Source: an uncultured Burkholderiales bacterium (GTDB lineage Bacteria; Pseudomonadota; Gammaproteobacteria; Burkholderiales; Burkholderiaceae_A). From it: a DNA stretch of 47,525 nt. Under the pieces are notes generated by a model that ran no database searches, was not told where the DNA came from, and saw only the letters and a list, made by a program, of their open reading frames with translations. This document shows, one piece after another, positions 41,535 through 47,525 of the stretch. Each line of letters starts with the position of its first letter. The stretch's first letter is position 1. A program made the position numbers and the translations under genes. The DNA lies in contig CALMJH010000068.1 in assembly GCA_937864175.1 (NCBI GenBank), positions 1-47,525 on the forward strand, given 5' to 3'.

Positions 41535-42715
41535 TTGATAACTCCTCTGGTGCGTAAGTCGGACAGCACCTCTTCGCTAAAACCGGCCTTTAAGAGGACC
41601 TCGTCGGTATGCTCGCCGATGGTCGGGGCCCGCCTGCTGATTTGACCTGGCGTGGCAGATAACTTCGGGACAATACCCGGCTGGGTAATCGGCTCACCGT
41701 CGTAGGCGGTGGTCTGAATCAACATCTCGCGTGCACGGTACTGGGGGTCTTCTGCGATGTCTTTGGCGGTGTAGATTCGACCGACTGGTACGCGAGCCTC
41801 TTCGAGTGTTTGAATGATCTCTTTCACGGTTCGCTCGGCCGTGTAGGCACCGATGGCTGTGTCGATTCGGTCGGCCTGCTTGGCTCGGCCAGCATTGTTG
41901 GCAAGGTCTGGGTCGTCTCGTAGGTCCTCTCGCCCAATGGTCTCCATCAGTCGCCGATAGATGCCGTCGCCGTTTCCCGCAATCAGCACGAGTCCATCTC
42001 GACAGCTGTAGGCGTTTGAGGGCGTGATGCCGGGTAGAGCAGAGCCAGCCGGTTCACGAATCATGCCGGCCTGACAGTACTCGGGCACCAGGCTCTCCAT
42101 CACGTTGAAGACGGATTCAGACAAGGCGACATCGACCACTTGTCCTTTGCCCGTTTTATGACGAACTTCAACGGCCGCAAAGATCCCCACCACTGCATGC
42201 AAGGCTGCGAGGGTATCGCCAATTGAAATTCCAACCCGAACGGGCTTCCGCCCTGGTTCACCGCTGAGGTAACGCAGCCCTCCCATGGCCTCACCGATCA
42301 CCCCGAAACCAGGATTTTTTCGGTAAGGGCCTGTCTGTCCAAAGCCTGAGATGCGCACTAGGATGAGGCCGGGGTTGTCTCTAGAGAGGCTCTCATAGTC
42401 CATGCCCCATTTCTCAAGGGTGCCGGGACTGAAGTTCTCAATCAGGATGTCGGCCTGTGAGGCGAGTTGACGGGCCAGGGCCTGGCCCTCGGGCTGGCGC
42501 AGGTCAACGGCTACGGATTGTTTGTTGCGCGATTGGATGTGCCACCAAAGCGAGACTTCGTTGCGCATTACCCGCCAGTTACGAAGGGGGTCTCCCCCTT
42601 CGGGTGGCTCGAGTTTGATGACCTGGGCTCCAAAATCCGCCAGCGTTTTTGCGCAGAACGGTCCAGCAATGAGCTGGCCCATTTCGAGGACTTTGAGATC
42701 AGAGAGGGGAAGCAT
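41531..42715 (-). CDS. CaiB/BaiF family (family III) CoA-transferase
   Basis: A 394-residue family III CoA-transferase. The N-terminal LKVLEMGQLIAGPFCAKTLADFGAQVIKLE and catalytic Asp167 in VGISIGDTLAALHA are clear. These enzymes move CoA between carboxylic acids such as succinate, glutarate, citramalate or 3-hydroxymethylglutarate. Coupling to HMG-CoA lyase suggests that the acceptor becomes HMG-CoA or a close relative, as in the human enzyme SUGCT, which accepts 3-hydroxymethylglutarate. This is inference. A 161-bp gap separates it from the divergent ABC genes. Confidence 0.9.
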   Translation of the reverse strand: MLPLSDLKVLEMGQLIAGPFCAKTLADFGAQVIKLEPPEGGDPLRNWRVMRNEVSLWWHIQSRNKQSVAVDLRQPEGQALARQLASQADILIENFSPGTLEKWGMDYESLSRDNPGLILVRISGFGQTGPYRKNPGFGVIGEAMGGLRYLSGEPGRKPVRVGISIGDTLAALHAVVGIFAAVEVRHKTGKGQVVDVALSESVFNVMESLVPEYCQAGMIREPAGSALPGITPSNAYSCRDGLVLIAGNGDGIYRRLMETIGREDLRDDPDLANNAGRAKQADRIDTAIGAYTAERTVKEIIQTLEEARVPVGRIYTAKDIAEDPQYRAREMLIQTTAYDGEPITQPGIVPKLSATPGQISRRAPTIGEHTDEVLLKAGFSEEVLSDLRTRGVIK

Positions 42716-42865
42716 GCTGGATTAACTCTAGCGTCTGTTACAGGTGGCTATTGTCAGACTCTGATGGTCCCGTTGGTGGAATTTAAGGGTAATCCCGATC
42801 CGCGGGTTTTCAAAAATTTTTTCACGGGATGTTCATACTCTTGCTACCGAATCTAAAAACAAGCA

Positions 42866-42870
42866 AGGAG
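42866..42870 (+). promoter_or_regulatory. Ribosome-binding site of the ABC binding-protein gene
   Basis: AGGAG lies six bases before the ATG at 42877, deciding this start over an in-frame ATG 48 bp upstream, which would add residues before the signal peptide. Confidence 0.85.
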
Positions 42871-42876
42871 ATTGTC

Positions 42877-43902
42877 ATGCGTCGTTCGTTCTTATCTACC
42901 TCAGTCAAATGCGCCATCCTTGGACTCGCTGCCTCTTTGGCAAGCCCTGTCGTGCTGGCCGCCTCAGACAAAGAGAAAGTCACCATCGCGGTAGGTGGCA
43001 AGAACCTTTTCTACTATCTGCCGCTGACCATTGCCGAGCAGAAAGGCTATTTTAAGGAAGAGGGCGTCAACGTCGAGATCGTGGACTTTGCGGGTGGTTC
43101 CAAGGCTCTCCAGGCCGTGGTTGGCGGCTCGGCAGATGTCGTCTCGGGTGCTTACGAGCACACCATCAGCCTTCAGAGCAAGAAGCAGTACTTCACGGCT
43201 TTTGTTCAGCAGGGCCGTGCTCCCCAAATCGTCTTGGGAGTCTCGACCAAGACCATGCCCAATTTTAAGTCGGTAGCCGACCTCAAAGGTAAGAAGATCG
43301 GCGTCACGGCACCAGGCTCTTCAACCAATATGGTGGCCAACTTTGTTCTGGATGGTGTTGGGCTGAAGGGCACTGATGTCTCCTTCATCGGTGTTGGAGC
43401 GGGTTCAGGCGCAGTCGCTGCAATGCGGGCCGGTCAGATTGACGCAATCTCCAATCTGGATCCGGTGATTTCAACTCTCGAGAAGGATGGCTCTATCAAG
43501 GTTGTCACCGACACCCGTAAACTGGATGCAACTCGTAAGCTCTTCGGCGGGGACATGCCGGCGGGCTGCCTCTATGCCCCCGAGGACTTCCTCAAGAAGT
43601 ATCCCAAGGCGGCTCAGGCCCTCACGAATGCAATCGTCAAGGCCAACCGTTGGATTGCCAAGGCCAGTCCCGATGACGTATTGAAAACCGTGCCTGCTAG
43701 CTACCACCTTGGAGATCCAGAGCTCTACAAGCTGACCTTTGCGAATGTCAAAGAGGCCATCTCTCCAGACGGTGTTATTTCGCCAGCCGGGACCCAGACG
43801 GCCCTCAAAGCCCTAGCCGCCTACGACTCAAATATCGACGCGAAGTCCATCGATCTGAAGCGGACCTTTACCAATCAGTTCGTTGAGAAGGCTCCAAAAT
43901 AG
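42877..43902 (+). CDS. ABC transporter substrate-binding protein (NitT/TauT type)
   Basis: Periplasmic binding protein of 341 residues. The ATG at 42877 is preceded by AGGAG (42866-42870). A signal peptide ends near residue 28 (SPVVLA). NLFYYLPLTIAEQKGYFKEEGVNVEIVDF and the later GGSADVVSGAYEH are typical of the SsuA/ThiY/NMT1-like family. Substrates in this family range from sulfonates to pyrimidines and aromatic acids; none can be assigned. The ATPase and permease follow immediately. Confidence 0.92.
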   Translation: MRRSFLSTSVKCAILGLAASLASPVVLAASDKEKVTIAVGGKNLFYYLPLTIAEQKGYFKEEGVNVEIVDFAGGSKALQAVVGGSADVVSGAYEHTISLQSKKQYFTAFVQQGRAPQIVLGVSTKTMPNFKSVADLKGKKIGVTAPGSSTNMVANFVLDGVGLKGTDVSFIGVGAGSGAVAAMRAGQIDAISNLDPVISTLEKDGSIKVVTDTRKLDATRKLFGGDMPAGCLYAPEDFLKKYPKAAQALTNAIVKANRWIAKASPDDVLKTVPASYHLGDPELYKLTFANVKEAISPDGVISPAGTQTALKALAAYDSNIDAKSIDLKRTFTNQFVEKAPK

Positions 43903-43904
43903 AG

Positions 43905-44723
43905 ATGACCTCGCCGGCTGCTGTCTGTTTTCATGACGTCACCTGCACGTTTGCGGATCGACACAATCCTGGACAGCGCTATACAGCCGTTCGGGAGGTC
44001 AGCTTTCAGATTGCGCCGGGTGAGTTTGTCTCCGTTGTTGGACCAACAGGCTGTGGGAAGTCCACCGTTCTGAACGTTGCGGCTGGACTTCTGACGCCTT
44101 CCTCAGGCCGTGTCGAGATATTTGGTCAGAGTCTGTCGGGCGTAAACAGACGAGCGGGCTATATGTTTCAGGCCGAGGCCCTTCTGCCTTGGCGGACAGC
44201 CCAGCAAAATGTTATGGCAGGGCTTGAATTCACGGGCGTATCTATCGAGCAGGCCAGGGACCTCTCGGAGGCCTGGCTCAAACGAGTGGGCCTTGGGGGC
44301 TTTGGCAATCGTTATCCTCACCAGATGTCGGGTGGCATGCGCAAGCGAACTGCGATGGCCCAGACACTCATCATGGACCCGGACATCATCCTGATGGATG
44401 AGCCCTTTTCGGCTCTCGATATCCAGACTCGTCAGTTGATGGAAAACGAGTTGCTGAACCTCTGGCAGGAGAAGCAGAAGGCCGTTCTGTTCATCACCCA
44501 TGACCTCGACGAGGCCATCGCCATGTCTGACCGCGTCCTCGTCCTCTCGGCCGGTCCTGGCTCTCGACCAATCGGGGAGTTTCGAATCAACCTCGAGAGG
44601 CCTCGGGATGTTGCTGAGATTCGTAACCATCCCCAGTTTGTAGAACTCCATCGAGACATTTGGGCTGTCCTGAGAGACGAGGTCTTAAAGGGCTACGCCC
44701 AGCAGATGGGAACGGCCGCATGA
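43905..44723 (+). CDS. ABC transporter ATP-binding protein (NitT/TauT type)
   Basis: ATPase of 272 residues: Walker A GPTGCGKST, Q-loop FQAEALLPWRT, signature SGGMRKR, Walker B IILMDEP and switch His in FITHD. The Q-loop with LLPW is typical of the taurine/nitrate group. The stop overlaps the permease start (ATGA), so stoichiometric translation is likely. Confidence 0.95.
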   Translation: MTSPAAVCFHDVTCTFADRHNPGQRYTAVREVSFQIAPGEFVSVVGPTGCGKSTVLNVAAGLLTPSSGRVEIFGQSLSGVNRRAGYMFQAEALLPWRTAQQNVMAGLEFTGVSIEQARDLSEAWLKRVGLGGFGNRYPHQMSGGMRKRTAMAQTLIMDPDIILMDEPFSALDIQTRQLMENELLNLWQEKQKAVLFITHDLDEAIAMSDRVLVLSAGPGSRPIGEFRINLERPRDVAEIRNHPQFVELHRDIWAVLRDEVLKGYAQQMGTAA

Positions 44724-45526
44724 CGGGTTTACAACTTCGTCTTGCCCAACTCGGCCTCTTTGCGGCCATTGTTTTGGCTTGGCATGTCCTGACCGAGCCG
44801 GGTCTTTTACCCAATTTTTATTTTGACAACCCCAACCAGGCTGCGTTTTTCTTTGGACAGCCGATCAAGGTCTTTGGGGTGATTGTGGACTGGTTTGCGA
44901 CGGGCAGTATCTACAAGCATCTTGGTATCACGCTATTTGAGACCATGATGGCCTTTGGCATTGGAACGGCCAGTGGGCTTGGTATGGGCCTCTGGCTGGC
45001 CCTCAGCCCGAACGCATCTGCCGTCCTCGATCCCTATATCAAAGCCCTCAATTCCATGCCGCGCGTCATTCTAGCCCCCATCTTTGCAGTCTGGTTTGGT
45101 CTAGGTGTCTGGTCAAAGGTGGCCCTTGGAGTCACGCTGGTCTTTTTTATCGTATTTTTCAATGTCTATCAGGGCGTGCGTGAGGTAAGCCCAACACTGA
45201 TTGCAAATGCCCGAATGCTGGGAGCGGACAAGCGCAATTTGCTGCGACACGTCTACCTGCCAAGCGCCACCAGTTGGGTCTTTTCCAGCCTCCACACCAG
45301 TGTTGGGCTGGCATTTGTTGGAGCGGTGGTCGGTGAGTATCTGGGCTCAGCTGCTGGGGTCGGCTACCTGATTCTCCAGGCCGAGGGCCTGTTTGACGTC
45401 AACACGGTCTTTGCAGGTATTCTGGTGCTGACAGGATTCGCGCTGGTGCTCGATGGCATCGTCACTCGGGTTGAGCGCCGACTGATGCGCTGGCAGCCGA
45501 CCGCAGGTGAGACTGAAAAACTCTAG
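44720..45526 (+). CDS. ABC transporter permease (NitT/TauT type)
   Basis: Inner-membrane permease, 268 residues, about six hydrophobic segments. The EAA-like loop lies at LIANARMLGADKRNLLRHVYLP, contacting the ATPase. The ATG at 44720 is inside the ATPase stop. The gene ends 4 bp from the convergent monooxygenase gene, with no terminator visible. Confidence 0.93.
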   Translation: MTGLQLRLAQLGLFAAIVLAWHVLTEPGLLPNFYFDNPNQAAFFFGQPIKVFGVIVDWFATGSIYKHLGITLFETMMAFGIGTASGLGMGLWLALSPNASAVLDPYIKALNSMPRVILAPIFAVWFGLGVWSKVALGVTLVFFIVFFNVYQGVREVSPTLIANARMLGADKRNLLRHVYLPSATSWVFSSLHTSVGLAFVGAVVGEYLGSAAGVGYLILQAEGLFDVNTVFAGILVLTGFALVLDGIVTRVERRLMRWQPTAGETEKL

Positions 45527-45530
45527 TGGT

Positions 45531-46739
45531 CTAGTGCTCTCGGCTGCTCGCCTCTGATACGCGGTACAGCCAGGGCTGGTCCATGAGCGGAATGGGTGCG
45601 AGCCGCAGGGCGAAGTTGCGAGCACTGGCCATCATCCCTCCCAACTGAAAGATGCGTCCAGACCGAGCGGACTGGCGTTGCACGCGAGAGACGCGACGCC
45701 AGCGCTGGTCAGCGTAACGCGCAATCGCCTCCTCTGGATTGTCCAACCGATAGTCTCTCCAGGCGAGGCTGTCGGCCAAGCGCCAGGCATCCTCCAGGGC
45801 CATTGCGGCTCCCTGGGCTAGATGCGGTCGCAGGGGGTGGGCGGCATCCCCCACAAGAGCGACTCGGCCCTGTCCAAGTCCGCGACCTGAGGGCAGCGGG
45901 CTGGAGGCCATCAGGGGCCAACTCTGCCAGCCGGGCGCCTGCTCGAAGAGGTCTCGCAGAAAGCCCCTAGATTTTTCAAAGATCGGTGCCACCTCCTCGG
46001 TCGACAGGCTGTGGTCCCAGTCTTTTTTGGCGCTGGTCTGCTGGTCTCGGATCACGACGAGACTGTAGGACTCTCCGCCTCGAATTGGGTAGCCGACCAC
46101 ATGCAGTCCTGGCCTGGTCCAGACGGTCACGTCACTGGAAAAGGTCTTGTCTTGGGTCACGACAGGTTTGTCGATGACCGCCCGCAGGGCTTCCTGTCCG
46201 GTCTCAACTGGCCCTTGAGCAGCAGGAACGGCGGCACGAAGGCTGCTCCAGACGCCGTCGGCGCCGACGATGACGGGGGCTCTGACTGGCTCATCTGCAA
46301 TTGAAATGAGGGGATCTGGCCGGCTGCTCTTTGAGACGGATGGCTTACACGACCACTCAATATGGATGCCCATTTCTTGAACTCGTGACAGGAGCGCCTG
46401 GATGAGGTCACCGCGGTGGATGGTGAGGTAGTGCTCGCCATACCGAGTCTGACACCTCGCACCCAGGGGCAGCCGACCAATTTCCCGATGGGTCTGGAAG
46501 TCCCGAATGCAGAGGGCTGTTGGCGCAAAGCTGCGTTCCTTTAGGGCTTTCGCAAGCCCTAGTGCCTTGAGTATGCGAACGGCATTGGGCGCCAGTTGGA
46601 GCCCAGCCCCCGTGAGGCGAGGCCCCGGAGATTGTTCAACGAGGCGACTGCCAATGCCCCGTTGGGCCAGGGCCAGGGCGGTCGCCAGACCGGCAATACC
46701 AGCGCCAACCACCAAAACCGGCTCTGCCCTCTGGGCCAT
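45531..46739 (-). CDS. FAD-dependent aromatic-ring hydroxylase-like monooxygenase
   Basis: A 402-residue group A flavoprotein hydroxylase, resembling salicylate and 3-hydroxybenzoate hydroxylases. FAD site VLVVGAGIAGLATALALAQRG near residue 8, the DG motif VGADGVWSSLR, and GRVALVGDAAHPLRPHLAQGAAMALEDAWRLA are present. Substrate unknown. The start overlaps the upstream protease stop as TGATG, which fixes the ATG at 46739. Nearness to the ABC genes could indicate uptake and oxidation of an aromatic acid, but strand and layout argue against one operon. Confidence 0.88.
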   Translation of the reverse strand: MAQRAEPVLVVGAGIAGLATALALAQRGIGSRLVEQSPGPRLTGAGLQLAPNAVRILKALGLAKALKERSFAPTALCIRDFQTHREIGRLPLGARCQTRYGEHYLTIHRGDLIQALLSRVQEMGIHIEWSCKPSVSKSSRPDPLISIADEPVRAPVIVGADGVWSSLRAAVPAAQGPVETGQEALRAVIDKPVVTQDKTFSSDVTVWTRPGLHVVGYPIRGGESYSLVVIRDQQTSAKKDWDHSLSTEEVAPIFEKSRGFLRDLFEQAPGWQSWPLMASSPLPSGRGLGQGRVALVGDAAHPLRPHLAQGAAMALEDAWRLADSLAWRDYRLDNPEEAIARYADQRWRRVSRVQRQSARSGRIFQLGGMMASARNFALRLAPIPLMDQPWLYRVSEASSREH

Positions 46740-47416
46740 CAGAGCAACGCCTCCAAGACTTGGCGCAGTGGCCAGAGGAGCCAATCGAGCCCCAGGTAGG
46801 TGAGGCTCATCAGGGGCATCATCCACCACTCAGAGACCAGTCCCAGCAACAACAAGACCAGGACGATAAAAAACCCGTAAGGCTCCACTCGTGAGACCGC
46901 AAGAGCAGCACGCCAGGGCAGCAGGCCCACAAGAATCCTGCCTCCATCCATCGGGGGCAGGGGCAATAGGTTAAAGACAAACATCACCACATTCACCAGA
47001 AGTCCTGCACGGGCTAGTGAGTTAAAAAAAGGCTCTTCATTCTCAAAGGCCCGAAGCAGAATAAAGAGTGCTCCCCAGGCGATGGCTTGAAAGAGGTTGC
47101 TGGCTGGACCGGCAAGGGCCACCCAGACCATGTCACGTTTTGGGTGTCGGAGGGCTCTGAAGTCGACGGGGACAGGCTTTGCATAGCCGAACAAGAAGGC
47201 GCCCGCGGTCATGACATAAAGGCCGATGGGAATCAGGATGGTGCCGACCGGATCGATGTGGGCAAATGGATTGAGCGTAATGCGCCCGGCTTGAGCCGCC
47301 GTGTAGTCACCGAAGTGCCGAGCCGCATAGCCATGTGCCGCCTCGTGCAGGGTAATGGCCAGCAGGACCGGCAGGGCAAATATGGAGATGGTCTGGGCAA
47401 TTTGGGCAAAGTCCAT
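46739..47416 (-). CDS. Site-2 protease-like M50 family membrane metalloprotease
   Basis: A 225-residue integral membrane protein with metal motif HEAAH (H24, E25, H28) in LLAITLHEAAHGYAARHFGD and the second motif NLLPLPPMDGGRIL with D157. This compact form without PDZ domain is widespread in bacteria (YwhC-like group); substrates are mostly unknown. The start MDFAQIAQTIS is preferred over an upstream Met that would add a non-membrane extension close to the tRNA gene. Confidence 0.9.
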   Translation of the reverse strand: MDFAQIAQTISIFALPVLLAITLHEAAHGYAARHFGDYTAAQAGRITLNPFAHIDPVGTILIPIGLYVMTAGAFLFGYAKPVPVDFRALRHPKRDMVWVALAGPASNLFQAIAWGALFILLRAFENEEPFFNSLARAGLLVNVVMFVFNLLPLPPMDGGRILVGLLPWRAALAVSRVEPYGFFIVLVLLLLGLVSEWWMMPLMSLTYLGLDWLLWPLRQVLEALL

Positions 47417-47448
47417 GCCCAAGAGTCTAACTGTCGAGAGAGGAGGGA

Positions 47449-47525
47449 TGGCGCGGCTGGCAGGATTCGAACCCACGACCCCCTGGTTCGTAGCCAGGTA
47501 CTCTATCCAACTGAGCTACAGCCGC
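47449..47525 (-). tRNA. tRNA-Arg(ACG)
   Basis: A complete 77-base tRNA on the minus strand whose 5' end coincides with the window edge. Acceptor GCGGCTG pairs with CAGCCGC, followed by G and encoded CCA. The anticodon arm CCTGG-CTACGAA-CCAGG has anticodon ACG, the arginine isoacceptor whose A34 becomes inosine to read CGU, CGC and CGA. The T arm (GTGGG-TTCGAAT-CCTGC) has one non-Watson-Crick position. Confidence 0.97.

Noticed and set aside
42800-42870. A terminator or riboswitch before the ABC binding-protein gene, suggested by A and T runs and CCGCGGG.
   Set aside because: The A/T runs lack a GC hairpin of the right shape, and no known riboswitch core could be recognised.

Overview
The window looks like chromosomal core genome of a betaproteobacterium, most likely order Burkholderiales. 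This rests on gene order (SPOR protein-cvpA-purF-metZ; pyrG-kdsA-eno-ftsB; suhB/trmJ-cysE-lpxH-ppiB-TPR-cysS-accA-tilS-lysC-tRNA-Ser) and on protein types such as a ~400-residue TrpRS and a lexA-imuA-imuB-dnaE2 cassette. No rRNA or other species-level marker is present, so I do not name a genus. Forty-eight protein genes and two tRNAs occupy about 97.5% of the sequence. The longest gap between genes is 161 bp, so there is no stretch over 300 bp without a gene. I see no insertion sequence, prophage, CRISPR array or toxin-antitoxin pair.

Layout. 1-4.3 kb (+): end of a SPOR-domain protein, cvpA, purF, metZ and an NlpC/P60 lipoprotein. 4.2-10.1 kb (-): an SOS mutagenesis operon lexA-imuA-imuB-dnaE2 with a near-consensus SOS box at 10096-10115. 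10.1-11.6 kb (+): a TDT/SLAC1-family transporter and a 4HBT thioesterase, divergent from lexA. 11.6-13.3 kb (-): ETF-ubiquinone oxidoreductase. 13.4-19.1 kb (+): the two subunits of a 3-oxoacid CoA-transferase, then pyrG, kdsA, eno and ftsB. 19.0-20.5 kb (-): hslO and a gamma-carbonic-anhydrase-like protein. 20.5-25.5 kb (+): PHP phosphoesterase, trpS, dapA, bamC and a metallo-beta-lactamase-fold gene, closed by a clear terminator. 25.6-30.6 kb (-): an Ala/Pro lipoprotein, a ribosomal-oxygenase-like JmjC protein, mutS and suhB. 30.7-32.3 kb (+): trmJ and cysE. 32.2-34.1 kb (-): lpxH, ppiB and a TPR protein. 34.1-39.4 kb (+): cysS, accA, tilS, lysC, tRNA-Ser(GCU) and a lipoprotein. 39.4-40.6 kb: an exported thioredoxin-fold protein divergent from an exported DsrE-like protein. 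40.6-42.7 kb (-): HMG-CoA lyase and a CaiB-type CoA-transferase. 42.9-45.5 kb (+): a NitT/TauT-type ABC transporter. 45.5-47.5 kb (-): FAD monooxygenase, site-2-protease-like M50 protein and tRNA-Arg(ACG).

Most genes serve nucleotide, amino-acid, envelope, translation and repair functions. The more accessory part is 39.4-46.7 kb. There the CoA-transferase plus HMG-CoA lyase, with the CoA-transferase pair at 13.4 kb, could form a route for free 3-hydroxy-3-methylglutarate or a related acid; this is inference. The genome style is compact: four of eight convergent gene pairs overlap at their 3' ends, and only one intrinsic terminator is obvious. I did not find a convincing undescribed system. 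The best leads are the SOS box shared by lexA and a transporter-thioesterase pair, the operator-like inverted repeats at 40092-40137, and the acid-degradation cluster.
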